Program-made: the position numbers and the translations under genes
DNA from: Phytophthora hibernalis
Taxonomy: Eukaryota > Oomycota > Peronosporomycetes > Peronosporales > Peronosporaceae
DNA: 64,000 nucleotides
Assembly (NCBI GenBank): GCA_012656075.1
Contig: JAAKBF010000098.1
Span: 186,001-250,000, forward strand
Direction: 5' to 3'
In this document: piece after piece, positions 34,264-46,463 of the stretch
How the letters are laid out: every line of letters starts with the position of its first letter
Position numbering within the stretch: position 1 is the first letter of the stretch
The notes under the pieces: model-generated
Database searches by the model: none
What the model was told of the DNA's origin: nothing
The model's input: only the letters and a program-made list of their open reading frames with translations

Positions 34264-34836
34264 TCAATTAATCCTCTTCAGGCAAGCTCGTTTAGAAAGC
34301 CCACCTTCTTGGTGTTGCTTCCGTTTCTTGCCAGAAACGTTTTGTACCCCAGCCTCCTTGCTGCCACCACCTTTTTCTGCTTCACCCCGGTTCCGATACC
34401 TGCCTTCTTCTCCTCCTTGATGTGTCCTGGTGACTGCGCAAACCCTTGATACGCACTTCTCTTGAGTACTTGGTCCGGCATCACTTTCGACAGAGCCGCT
34501 TTGAATACGGCACCCTTGCAACTCGCCTCCACTTCATTACGACGCTTCAGGTCACCATCTACGAGTCCCATGGGATCCCACACAGAAGCTGCAATACTTG
34601 CCAATCTCTCAGCCACCTTTCCTTCTATAAATGGGAATGCCGCACAGCTCCATCGTAAACACGGGTGTCGGTGGTCGTGTGTTTAACTTGCTCTTGTCAT
34701 TTTTCGACTCCCCACCGCTTTCCGTTGCGTCACCTTCCTTCGACGACGTTTCCGTTCCAATTCCATCATTTGCTCTACTCGTTAATCGATATCCTGATTG
34801 ATGTTTGGCGATCGCTGACAAGCTCCACTTGATCAA
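34264..34836 (-). pseudogene. Inverted partial copy of the CRN-like gene
   Basis: Read on the minus strand, this segment repeats about 32880-33240 of the preceding gene: NDGIGTETSSKEGDAT, then VAERLASIAASVWDPM and PDQVLKRSAYQGFAQSPG. It has many substitutions and some indels, and retains a stretch missing from the plus copy near 33115. Its 3' end, with KKVGFLNELA, is not matched in the plus copy. It lacks the P-loop and nuclease parts, so it is a fragment, or the end of a second gene whose 5' part is lost. Confidence 0.65.
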
Positions 34837-35385
34837 GTTGTACAGTTTGCCGTGGATATGGACTTGTTACGTTCGTTCTTCTTTTAGCAACAGAAATGCC
34901 AGAGCGAGTTTAACAGCAGTCATCCAGTCCATCAAGCGATCACACCTCCATTTCTCTCGCCTGGCAAAAGTACGTTAATTTTCGGGAAAGAACCTTGGCT
35001 CAGTTAGTGATCGCTCAAATTATAGTGCAGCGGAAGTTCCGAATACTTCTGTCTGAATAGAAAAAACGATCCTCCATTTCGCTATCCGAACAGGACGTAG
35101 ATCCCCCAGCTCGAACAAATCCAATTTTTCCAGCTACACAGGCACAAGTAAACACCAACCCTCTCTTGTGACGACAAGTTAGCTTCCTGTGGCGTCGCCG
35201 GCATTTCGAATACCTTGCGGGGTGCCTTTGTAGACGAAACCATCCAGCAATAACAGCATCATCAACGCCACCATAAATGCTGATGGCATCTTCGTCGTGG
35301 CGTTTGTTAAGCGCGAAGTAAACAACTTTCGCATGAAATTCGTCGTGGCAAGTTCCCTCTCGATTTGTACGAATCTTGAGGTCAA
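34837..35385. other. Intergenic, no gene supported
   Basis: A 124-residue frame (35015-35389 minus) abuts the codanin gene end but shows no recognisable feature. It probably contains the codanin 3' UTR. Confidence 0.4.
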
Positions 35386-38300
35386 TCACCCATCTCCCAG
35401 TCTCATGCTCGACACGACATCTCGCAATGCTGAGCTTGCCGGGACGGCAAAACGTCCGGCGAGATCATCACGGCCAAATGCTGCAGCAAGCCGCCTAGAC
35501 GGCAGTTCCATCGCGTAGTCCATTACGAAGTCAAGCATGGATCGCAACCGAGAAATTGCAGTGTCATCCCTCAGGCTTTGTCCAATAGACTGCACAGTCA
35601 CTTTTAGCACCGCCACAAACTTGGTCACAAACTGGGTGAACACCTTCTCAACAGTTTCAATGCGTTCCTCCTTCATCGAGAGCAGCTCGCACGCAGCAAA
35701 CACATCCAGTGACGATCCCAAAATTTTCAGGCACAATGTGGTAGCTTGCCAGACGATATCCCACAGCACTATACCTGTCATCTTCAACGGGGAAGCTGCT
35801 GTACTGCTCAAGTCACCAGCAGCGACGCACTTGGTGAAAAAGCTCGCGAACTCTGACAAGCATTGCAAAAGTGCAGTCGTCTGGAGTTCCCACTCCGCAA
35901 CACTAGGGTTCTTGGCTTCACTGCTGGTGTGCTTCGACATTGCAGCGATGCATCTCTTCAATAAACGGTGCCGCTGCTCTTCTTCGCGTAGCAGTGAATC
36001 GTCGAGGTTGGTGGCATTCACAGTTGTGGCAGCTGTCGTAATCAACGAAGAAGAAGTAAGAGTAGGCACTGTTGCCTTGGAACCCCATCCTGCGTCCTTC
36101 AGGAGACTCTTGTTCCTGAACGCCAGACGCTTCACAAACTCAGTCTGAGAACTTTTTGGTACTAAAGTTTTCAGAGTTCCGCGAGTTCGCTGCAGCGCCA
36201 CGAACACGATCGAATTGGTTAGCGTTGGGTGTGAGGAGGAAGGCATGAACGGAGGAATGGCTGCAGTAACACGATCTTCTCCAAGACGGAGAGCTTCTTG
36301 AAGTGCTGCCACAACTGTTGACGTCACCTCCTGGCGGGTCTTAGAAGCGATCAGCATCTGGAAAGAAGCACGAGCGGCAGTTGCAGCGTTTTCATCTTGT
36401 GTGGCCGCCCGTCCAACGGAGAGCAGCCCGCTATCAGACGCACATTGATCGACCAGCACATCAGCTCGTGGAATCACAAGTTGAGCCATGACGTGCTCAC
36501 ATACATCTGTCGTCATGCTTCCCACAACAAATTCCACCACCGCCTTCAACTTTGGATGCACCTTGAAAACTGCCTCCGACAGCTTGTCGCTTTCTTCTTG
36601 GAGCGGAGATAAATTACCGGGAAATCCCGTTGTCGGTAACTTCACTCCTGATGTGGCTGTGTTCGCATTGCTATCATGCTTTGAAGTGAAAGACGAGATT
36701 CCGCCGCTGTGGTCCATTACCACCTGCAATGGTCGGAGTTTGCGGATAGTTGTGACCGGCTGGCCCTTATTCATTGTTCCAGTCCCGATCGAGATTTTCC
36801 TGTGCGGTAATGGCTGGGCACGAGTCTGAATGAAACCACGCAAATCTTCCAGTTCGCTCACGCAGCTCTGGACAAACACTTGGCTGTACAGGAATGGTAG
36901 GTGATCTTCTCCATCATCTGACTCCTCTGGCGAGACTTCGTCCTCCTTTGCCAGTGAGAAACGTACTTTCGACGACGGAATAAGTTCGTCAGACATATAG
37001 TCGTCGCTGTGCATGAATCCAGCGTCCAGTTTCATTACGTGGAAAATGCGCTCAATCTGCATCGCAATGTAGAGCCCTGTCTCACCCAAGGAGTTCAATC
37101 GCGGGGACCGATACAGGAGCTGCAACAGCACCACAAGTTGCTTGAAGTAGGTCGTTCCTGAAGATAGCTTATCCAGTGAAAGCATCGTAAGATAGTCACA
37201 CAGCCACGGAATACACTTGGAGATGGATGCCTGGAGGATGCTTCTCTCCAGCAACTTTTTAACATCGAGACTAGAGTCGCGCGCCACCTCTAGTGTACTG
37301 ATGCCTTCGCGCTCGACTGCCTTGAACGCAGCATTTTGATCAGATAACTGGCGAATTGAGGACGTGACTTGCCATTGAGGAGAGAAACGCAGATATCCAA
37401 GGAATTTTGCCACCACCTTGAGTCTTAGAACCACTTCCGTGAAGTTGTTCCGAGCGTCAGCAGAGGGCAAGATGTTGCCTCGAATGGCGTAAAATTGCCG
37501 CTCTAACTGGTGCTTGACAAGTTCGGAGAGCTCGTAGCTATCACAAATGTGCAAGAAGTGGAAGAAGAAGAGCTGGTTGTCCGTAAAAAAGCTCTTCATG
37601 CGATCAAGCGTTGCCGTGAAATTCTTGGTTGCGTCGTCTTCGCTGGTGGTAGCTCTGGTGTCCTGCCCGGGTTTTCGTGGCAAATTACTATTTCCCTTGC
37701 CGCCAGCCCTGCTGTTGTTCTTGCCCGAGCCGTTCGAGCCGCTGTTGCTGCCATTGGTACGCAGCTGAGGCTGCGGTGACTTATTCAAAGGCTTTTGACT
37801 TGAAAGGCGCCGATGCAGCTTGCGCAAGCGGTCTGGATTTTTGACCACGAGTTTATCCTCCATGATCTTCAGCACAAGATCCTTGTCGCTTTCACCGAAG
37901 GGGTTGGATCCTACTTGCAGTAGTTCTTGGACGAAGAATTTGGCAAACCACCACCTGTTCGCAGGAGAGACTTCAGCTAGCAACTTCCGCGCGGACGTTA
38001 TAGCCGCTGCTGCCACACCCGCATTTTCGATGCCGACAAGACTGTGTTGCTTCTGCTGGAACTGGCGCAGTAGGTTGAGAAAGCCGTCTCGGACCTTCTC
38101 GCGGTTAGTGTACAGGAGGGATTCCGCCGGTGTCCGGTAGTGCAGGCGTGAGTCGGTCTCTTCGTTGAAAGGGAGCGCAAAGTCTCGCACGGCGCTTGCT
38201 TTCATCTCAACTGGCAGCTGACAGCCGACCCGAGCACTTTCAGCCACACGGAGCTCCTCGCGTTGGCGAGACACTTGGTCAAGTCGCTCCACCATTGACG

Positions 38301-39219
38301 AGCAGATGCCCTCGGCGTCGCGCAAACTGTGCTTGACTAACCCAAGCAGGTCCGAGTCAAGATGCGTCAGCACCGACTCAATCTCCTGAAACACGATCTC
38401 TGCAAAGTCGAGACAGTGGCCACGCCAGCAAAACTCCGACGGCGCGTCGCAGTTGTCATCACTACTCTCATTGTTGCAAGCCGTGCAATTGGCCCGATAC
38501 AGCAGACTAATGAGCACCTGCAGCTCGGCGCACGTGCTGGTCACAAACCGCTCCCTGATCAAAAACCCGTACAGCTTCGCCGCTTGGCGGTTCACCGTAA
38601 AGTCCGACGACGAAGCTGTCTTCTTCCCCAATTGTCTTCTTAACAGGACTATCTTCCTGATTAGAGACCATCTCCTTCTGTAAATGGGTCTTCTTCTCAA
38701 AATGGGTCTTCTGTTGAAAATGGGTCTCCTGCACTGGAAGCTTCTTGGTATTCGTCTCCTGCTTCCCCCACACATTATTCCCGCCCATCCTCTTCTCCAG
38801 CAGCGACCTCTTGGCCCACGCAGGCGGCCGTGAGCTCTCAGACGCGCCCAACGGAGGGAACGCGATGGCTGCAGGCACCGAACGCGCCACCGACGCACTG
38901 TTACTCGTCAACAGCGTCGTCGTGATCCTCCGCTTGACAGGCTTCAACTGCGGGAACTCGTGCTCGAAAGACTGCACCGAACGACCCATTTCGGGACCCA
39001 TTTCGTCCCCGAGACGCGCGCATTTTCGTGCAACTGCGTCTGGTCGTGCACAAAAGCCAGGAAAATGGGCACAAAGTCGTCCACGCGCACGTGCCCGAGC
39101 GGCAGTTGGACGCAGGAGCTTCTGGCACTAAACTGACGCACGCTGTCCTTCACGCCGTCCAGTTCCGCGTCCGAGAGGCCGCGTACGGCCGCCCAGAGCC
39201 TCGCGCCGTCCCCCGCCAT
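35386..39219 (-). CDS. Codanin-1 homologue
   Basis: The start at 39219 (MAGDGARLWAAVRGL) leads into VRVDDFVPIFLAFVHDQTQL, matching the N-terminal segment of codanin-1. A 44-nt intron (39015-38972) joins SFEHEFPQLKPVKRR, equivalent to the short EEFP motif region. A frame change at the G run near 38627 (probably one extra base) leads to the long body, with LRLKVVAKFLGYLRFSP, DVKKLLERSILQASISKCIP and VVEFVVGSMTTDVCEHV, all conserved codanin-1 blocks. Total is about 1250 residues, similar to the human protein. Codanin-1 binds ASF1 and controls histone import and supply; loss causes dyserythropoietic anaemia in humans. Divergent from RNPC3, with 117 bp between starts. Confidence 0.85.
38682..38727. 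repeat. Three 18-bp tandem units inside codanin gene
   Basis: The word AAATGGGTCT recurs at 38682, 38700 and 38718 (18-bp period), giving a repeated THFxxK peptide on the minus strand. Related AAATGGG words recur at 38986-39000, 39062 and 39241 in and just upstream of the same gene. Confidence 0.6.
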
Positions 39220-39336
39220 TTTTCCGCGTCTTTTTGATTGAAAATGGGTAATGGAGACTGCCGATTGGTGGAAAACATGCGAGTTTGGTTTTTATTGGTA
39301 TTTTAAATTACCGGTATTTTAACATTTTCAAAGCCT

Positions 39337-41732
39337 ATGGCAGACGCACCAGTAGACGAGCGCTTCTGCCTGCGCGTACGGAACCTCCCGGCCGTTCTGT
39401 CCGCGGAAGCAGTGACGACGTTGCTCTGTCACTACGGAGCTACTCGTGTCCGTGTATTGCAACGTCGGGTACGTATTATTCAGCTCTACAGGATGGGATA
39501 CTTTCGTGTATCAATGTTAAATGTTTATGGTATTTTACGTAGAATGCAGCGTCAAGCGGCAAGGAACCGGGTGCAACAGCATCCAAGAAGGTGCAAAAGG
39601 CTGTTGCAACTTTTGCAACGCGGGAAGCGCAGCAGAACGCGCAACGACGGCTGCATTCGCTGGAATTGGCTGGTCGCCACCTGCAGGTGGAAGTGGTTGG
39701 TGATGAAGCTGCAACTTCGATAGAGACGCAACCGAATTCTGTGCAGACTGAGTCTGAGTTGCCATTGAAAGTGCAACCGCCACTACCAAAAGGTTTGCCT
39801 CCACCGCTTCCACCGACACCAGCTCCGATGCAGAATCTTCCCTACGCACCAGCACCGTTGGCCCCGCATCTTGGGTAGGTTGATAGACTGTTGGGCTGGA
39901 AAGTACCGGTACTGATGACGGACGTGGTTTGTTGTGATGGTAGTTTGCATTACGCGCCGTCGCCATTGCTGGAGTACAAGTACCCGAAAGCCACCGAAGG
40001 CATCGTACGCAATATTGCAAATGGTTTGTGGTGTTTTGATGAGGATTTGTTGGAGTTGAAAGTGCGCTGGATGGAAGTTCCTAACACGATTTGTTCGTGC
40101 TGGTGTTTTCAGCTCTTATTGCGTTGCCTCGATTTTATACTCAAGTGCTGCATCTTATGAACAAGATGAACTTACCGCCGCCATTTGCTGAAGATGCGAT
40201 CCCAGGGAGATTTTCTATGAACCGAGATACTACACGACAATATTATGAAAGTGGGGGTATACGCAAGCGCGGTCGAAAGCGCTGCAGAACCAACGAAAGA
40301 TCGAATGAGCAAATTGTGGAAGAGGACGAAGACGATGATAGCGATGAAGGTGGGAACGACCAAGATGCATTAAAAAGCATGGATCACAATAGCACCCAAG
40401 GCTATGAAGAAGTGCATTCACGGCTACCAATTGAGTGCGTCACGAAAGATCCACAGTCTGATCAAAAACCTTCGGAGGCCTCTATTCAACTTGAAGCCGA
40501 TTCTTCACGGCCCGTGATTCTCGGTATTCCCTTCTCACATCAGAGCAGAGTTCCAGAAATGAAGAAGAGTGCGGCGCTCAAGGCGGCATTTCAACTTGGA
40601 ACTAATACTGGGAACACTGCGACAGCAAGCCGATTGACACGTCTGGGCGTGATTTCAGAGAGCGAGGTGAAGCGGCAGCGACTCGCACAAGAAGGTATTT
40701 GAGTGGGACTGTTCGTAATTGTTGATCACAGTTGTTGACATCTTTGCGTGCAAACAGATTTTCAGAAGGAGCCTCTCATGGCAAACTACTCGCGGGGATC
40801 ACCATCGGCCGTTGTTGTGGTAGAAAATATCGCACAAACGGTAGATGAGAAAGATTTGCGCTACGTATTCGGCTACGTTCTGCCGCTGAATGTGGCTTTA
40901 ACGTAAGTGGTGCTGTTGTTTTATTTCGGACTCGGGTGTCTAAAAAGAGTATCATTATGTGGTTAGCTCGCTGAAGATAACGCTCCAGCCTGGGCTGGGC
41001 TCTGCAGTGATAACATACCCTGATGAAGCGGTAGCAGTAGCAGCAATTGATGAACTCCATGGCTTAGTGCTAGAAGGGAAAACGTTGATTGTGGTACGAT
41101 AGCGATGTTCTGCCACCTACCGCATATTTTCCTTTCTCACAAGTATGTTTTTTGTGGAATACAGCGTTTCCAGAACACCTCTAGTGTATCCGAAGTGATG
41201 CCGAATGTACGGCATTGGACTGTAGCGGAACTGGCAAGCAAGCGCCTACACGAATCGCAACTTGCTTTGGAGAAGGGCGCGAAGAAGTACCAGCGAGGCG
41301 AGCCTTCCGACACACTTTACGTAAAGAACCTTGCCAAGGGAGTGGAACTGGTTGACCTCTGCGCTGTCTTTGGCGCAGTGCTGCCTCCCAAATCTGGACC
41401 CGAGTACGGTACAACACCAATCTTTTGATCATGTTCACACTAACCACCTTGTGGTATTCTTGAACGGTGCAGTACGCTGAATATTCGCCACTTCACAACA
41501 GGCCGAATGAAGTGTCAAGCTTTTGTGAAATACCCAACGGTTGAACTCGCATCCAGTGCGCTAGACCATGTCCATGGTGTCGTTCTCAAAGATAAGCCGA
41601 TGATCGTGGTACGTAAACGTTTTTCTCGTGGAATGCGCTTACAATTCGGCATCTTAGAAGACTTGCCAACTTACAGATTCAACTCACATCGTTTTATTTT
41701 TCCAGTGCTTTCGTAAATCCCAAACAAACTAA
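39337..41732 (+). CDS. RNPC3: U11/U12 snRNP 65K protein (RNPC3-like), minor spliceosome
   Basis: Nine exons: 39337-39468, 39543-39874, 39944-40023, 40113-40694, 40758-40902, 40967-41093, 41165-41403, 41473-41608 and 41706-41732, all in phase. The N-terminal RRM (LRVRNLPAVLSAEAVTTLLC) is followed by a Pro-rich linker and the diagnostic segment ALIALPRFYTQVLHLMNKMN. A central RRM-like fold follows (VVVVENIAQTVDEKDLRYVF), then the C-terminal RRM (TLYVKNLAKGVELVDLCAVF ... MKCQAFVKYPTVELAS). Human RNPC3 uses its C-terminal RRM to bind U12 snRNA and its N-terminus to bind the U11-59K protein. A middle RRM is not typical of the human protein. Last exon has 9 codons including the stop. Confidence 0.87.
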
Positions 41733-41815
41733 GCATGGTCTGTCCACCAACCCACCTCTAATGCCCCTCTCTTAAATAACGACAGGGAAAATTCTTCAAA
41801 ACTTCAGGGCAGTTA

Positions 41816-44800
41816 TTAGGGAAGATCACGCAGTTTCGCCTCGCTGATGCTGTTGATCACCCACAGATAATTCACAATGATCGCCGCAGACACCGCCTTC
41901 ACCTGCGACTTCGCTTTCAGGTGCCTTGTTTGCTGACGTAATGCGCTCGGATTGAGCTTGTCGGAGACAATGATGAGCTTCCGTGTACGGTTTTCGCGCT
42001 TGTGCATTTCTTCGGGAACGTCGTTCATGACTGAAATCAACTTTCCGCCGCCCATGCAGATCAACGTGTTTAACTCCTTGACCGGTGGCATAGGTGGAAG
42101 AAACTCCCGATCAAGTGGAAACAAAATCTGCAAACAGCATTGTACCAACATCCGAGCGATTGACCTGTAGACACGTAAAATAACAAGCATGAGTTAGATC
42201 TAGCTAGTGCATAATACCGCGGCCGAGCAACAACAAATCAGAACGAGATCGTACGCTGGGAGAACTCAGCTGAAGAAGCTTGTCACGTGTTGCCCGTGAC
42301 CGTTTGACTGCGTCATGGATCCTCCTTCCCCTCCAGTGACCATCGGCTTCATAATTTACTTCACTCACATAGCCGCCGTGGTCTGCACAAGCTGGGAAGG
42401 TAGACACATAACAAAGAAGGTGACACAAGTAACAAGTAGCATCCGCCCGTAGTGAATCCGTCAGTATCGTAAACAAAGACATTGTACAGAACCGAAACTG
42501 CCTTACCTTGAAGCCACTCATCGCTCACGATCCATCGACCAGCAACCAAAGCCTTCAGATATTTCAAGGACCTGATCTTCACCCATCGACCGGGCTTCGG
42601 GTCACTGAACAACTTCCGCTTACCATCCTTAGGCGCCTGTGGAGGGGACTTCGAATCCGATTCATCCGTCGAATGCTCCTCTTCCTTGGCTTCTTCGGCG
42701 CTAACGCATTTCACAATCAAATGTGTCACGTGGTTGGACCAGTACATGACAACTTCAGCACCAAGCAGCTTCGCCCACTCGTCTATATGTTGCATTCGGT
42801 CTTCCGTAAAGCCCGAGCACAGAAACACCATGCCTGAATGCTTTGTCATTGCCTTCGTTTCAGGCTTGGCCTTCTTTTCCGAACGGGGCGAGGGTTTTGT
42901 TTTCGGAGTTACCGCATCCGGCGAGGCCATGCTATCAGACGGTCGCCGACGTTGACGCTTCCTTGCAGATTGGCTTGGGGTCAAGTCTGAAACTATATCC
43001 TCAGCAGGTCTGCGAATAAAAGCCCCGGGCACGCGTCTGCCCGTACCACTGCCAATCAGAAACTTAACACCGTAGAAGCCGTCTCCATGAACCGTGATGA
43101 TACGCGCCGCGCCCCCACGTTTATTGATTCCACTCCACTGCCGCTCAATTACGTCCACCAAATCGCCGACTTGGAAAGTTCCGATATCAAGAGGAAGCTG
43201 TGTTTGGTCATCAATGGCCAGTGATGAATTTGCTTCTAATCCGTTGCTAGGAGCTACTTTCCCATTGGACAGATGCGTTCGCTCAGCTGTCTCCGCTTGC
43301 ACAGTGTCGTTGGATCCGTTTGTTTCCGATCGTCGCCTTTTGAGCGGCGTGAATTGCTGCTTCGCTTCAATTGCTGCCATCTGTGTTTCTTTTACAGCTA
43401 CATTCGTAGCGACTTCAACTGTAGCTGAGCGTAATCGTGAACGCAGGGCCGTCACCTGCTGGGATTGCGCTTGTTCCACGAGAGTTTTTCCTTGGACAAT
43501 ATCTGTAGCTGACTTCCGCCGCCGTGGCTCTAGCTGCCCCGATCGTTTTTGCTGTAATTCAGCAGAAACTTCGGCTGTAGCTGACCGTCGACGTTCTCGC
43601 AATATCGATGTCCGTGGCTTCTCTTCTACAGCATCCGCGTGCGCTTCGCCTGGGATTACTTCGGTAGTAGACCGCCGCCGCCGTGTAGATGTTGTCTGTT
43701 GTTGCACGGCTTGTTGTCGTGTTTCGTCTCTGACTGTATCTGTAACAATTCCATTTCGAGATGACCTTCGTAAATGTGGGGATGATGCCTGTTGCACTTC
43801 TTCAGGTTGCGTTTCGGGTTCAATTTCATCTGTAGGGATTGCATTTCTTGCAGCCCGCCGCCGCCGTGGAGATAAAACCTGTTGCTTCGGTTCTTCTACT
43901 GGTGTCGATGCTTCATCCGTAATTTTACCTGATTGCTGCCGCCGCGGAGATAATACTTGCTGTCTGGGTTCTACAACTCCCAGTTGTGTTTCATCCACAT
44001 CTACAGTTGAAGCCGTAATACCCAAGCTACACCGTGGAGAAAGTGTCTTCTGCTCCTTCACCTCCAGTTGTGATTCATCCTCATCCACTTCTGCATCCAC
44101 TCGCCGCTGCTCGTCTACATTGTCAATCTGCGTCATCACATCCTCACAACGAAGTCTCTTCGCACGGCCACGAGGACTAGAACCTGCACTCTTCTTCGCT
44201 GCTCTCGGCGCTGAAATTTCAAACAGCGCAGGAGACATGGGCGACGCCATCTCCGACTGCAAATTCCTTCGTCGCGGTGACGCTCTCCTCGGTGTCGTCT
44301 GCTTCTCCGTCTTCATCTTCACCAATTGCGGCCGGAGTGACGTGCTGCCGCCACTGATCCAAGCGTCCATCAGCGTCTGCGTCTGTGAACCAGGAGAGCT
44401 CTTCCGTCGCGGAGACCTCCTCTCGGGCGTAGCAACAAATTTAACAGGCGTCGCAGCAGCAGCAACAACTTTAACAGGTTTGACAGCTGCAACAGGCTTG
44501 ACTGCGGCAACTTTACTGACGTTCGGCTCTGACTTCACGTGCTTCTCCGTCGTCTCCTTCGTCTTGATTGGCTGCTTCTCCTCTAGAGCTTCAGGCTTGG
44601 CACAGAGCATCTCCGTAGCCCGTAGTAGCTCTTGCACCGTCGTGTCGTAGCGCAACTTCCGCTTCTTGGCCGGCGCCTTGCAGATGGGACACAGCGCCTT
44701 GAGCTCCAGCGCGCGGTGGATGCACTCCTCGCAGAAGCAGTGGTTGCAGGGCAGGGACACGGGGATGTCGTACGCGCACAGGCAGATGGCGCACTGCAGC

Positions 44801-44856
44801 TGCGCCGAGAAGCTCTCCACGGCGCGCTCCAGCCGCTTGAGCGTCCAACGCGCCAT
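41816..44856 (-). CDS. BRCA1/BARD1-like RING-BRCT-BRCT protein
   Basis: Exons 44856-42507, 42391-42255 and about 42127-41816; the last join is a model that keeps phase. I chose the ATG at 44856 (MARWTLKRLERAVESF) over the upstream non-ATG frame. A C3HC4 RING (CAICLCAYDIPVSLPCNHCF, then CPICKAP) follows a helical lead, as in BRCA1 and BARD1. A long basic disordered region holds about nine degenerate 30-35 residue units with SPRRR/SATxEV cores (43300-44100). Next come a Tudor/Agenet-like segment (QVGDLVDVIERQWSGINKRG), a first BRCT (HSGMVFLCSGFTEDRMQ ... WVSDEWLQ-type ending WIVSDEWLQ) and a second BRCT (LNTLICMGGGKLISV). Expected role: ubiquitin ligase in DNA damage response. Divergent from the chromodomain gene. 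Confidence 0.8.
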
Positions 44857-45088
44857 CTCCTCCAGGCAATAACCCAAATAGTCAACTGGTCACCCATCGA
44901 CCAAAGTTGCGCGTAATTGCCTTTACGCAACTTAATATTGGAAGCAGTTCGCGCAACGCAAGACGTGTTTTTAGTCCAGACCTTTTTGCGATTTAGTCGA
45001 CTCGCGCAACTTAAACCTTTTGGTTGGATTAATTTCAGGTCCCTTCAAATTTTGGTCACTTTCGAGAGGAAGCAATTGGCAGTTAGGA

Positions 45089-46122
45089 TGTCAATAGATG
45101 AGTCGTCCATCCTGATGGACCGGGCGCTGGTGACCATGTGCCCGGACCTGCCCGAGTCTCTGGGGCTGTACAACACGGCCAAGGACCAGTTGTCGCTAGC
45201 GGCCGTGCGCGCCGTGCCGCTGCTGGAGTACGTGGCCGCGGACTCGCGCAAGTTGGCGTTGCTGCGCGACTGGATGCGCGCGTATGAGGCGGGGAGGACC
45301 AGCCGCTGTCGAGCGAGATCAGCATGGACTCGCTGCATGAGACGGCCAAGCGCGAGAGGAAGGAGCGCGAGCGGAAGCTGCAGGAGGAGAAGCACGCGCA
45401 GCTCACGAGCGAAAACGCGGCGGAGGAAGACGACAAGAAGCGCAGGAAGCGTCTGCGTAAGGAGAAGCACAAGGAGACCAAATCCAAGGGTAAAGATAGG
45501 GCGAAGCCGAAGAAGGAGAAGAAGAGCAAGCAGAAGGCCAGAGCAGCAGCACGTAAACGTCACGACGGTGACGACGAGGTGCTGTCCATTGAGGAGTCGA
45601 GCAACTCCAGTGACGAGTCGTCGTCTTCGAGTGACTCGGACAGCGACAGCAGAGCCAAGAAGCGCAAGAAACCGGCAGGTAACTTGCCGCCAAGGAAGTC
45701 GTGCTGTCTTCGGATGAGGACGACGAAGAGCCCAACGACATGTTCGACACGACCGACCCGGACGTGTACGAGGTGGAGAAGATCATCCGCAAGAAGACGG
45801 GTGAGAGCTTTGGCGACCCGGACCTGTACGAAGTCAAGTGGGAAGGCTACGAAGAGACCACGTGGGAGCCGGCCGCCAACATCTCCAGGACCTGATCGAC
45901 GAGTACGAGGGCCAACCCGTGCGCGAAGACGTGTACACGGTGCAGGAGATTGTGGACCGCCGCAGCAAGCGCGAGCCCAGCACGAAGCTCAGGACGCACC
46001 AGTACAAGGTCAAATGGGTTGGCTACGACGACCTCACGTGGGAGCCCGCCGACAACCTCCCGCACAACCTGCGACGGAAGTTCGACCAGAAGTATGAGAG
46101 TCGCAAGCGCCGACGGTCGTGA
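45089..46122 (+). CDS. Double chromodomain protein
   Basis: The start MSIDESSILMDRALVTMCPD lies in a helical N-terminal region. A strongly charged Lys/Glu and Ser/Asp linker follows, then two chromodomains. The first has VYEVEKIIRKKTG...LYEVKWEGYEETTWEP; the second has VYTVQEIVDRR...YKVKWVGYDDLTWEPADNLP. Both keep the aromatic residues that cage methyl-lysine, so binding to methylated histone H3 is likely. The C-terminus is basic. Three frame changes (G run at 45291-45294, near 45681, near 45884) are each resolved by one missing base; the conserved chromodomain frame resumes after each, so I treat them as sequence errors. It shares a 232-bp divergent promoter region with the RING-BRCT gene. 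Confidence 0.85.
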
Positions 46123-46463
46123 AAAGTCAGCAACCAACCGTAAAGTCAACGAGGCCAAGAAGCTGTAAGGTCAAGTGCAACAAGTGGCTACACTCTTTTG
46201 TGATGGCTACACTATGTATTCCACATAACAAATTCCCTTACAAGAACGGCTCAGTCTCATCTCCCTCTAGACGAACAATACAATCGGGGTTCCCTCAAAA
46301 GAGAACTTGGCTCGCAAAGGTCAGAAGTTGCGGCGATCGTTGCGCGGGGACGGCTCTATCTCCTTCAATACCTTACGCCCAGCGCTGCGAGTCGGCGCAT
46401 CAAGACCCCCACTCTTCCGCGCATCTGCTGATACCTTTCTTTCATCAATCCGCCTTCTAGATC
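46123..46463. other. Intergenic spacer, nothing recognised
   Basis: Between the chromodomain gene and VPS8; contains the VPS8 promoter. No further gene is supported. Confidence 0.4.

Noticed and set aside
35015..35389. 124-residue minus frame after codanin
   Set aside because: No domain; composition is irregular and it abuts the codanin stop, so it is probably 3' UTR.
43094..44650. 518-residue plus-strand frame
   Set aside because: It is antisense to the RING-BRCT gene and is Ser/Cys/Arg-rich, as expected of a shadow; the minus strand has clear RING and BRCT domains.
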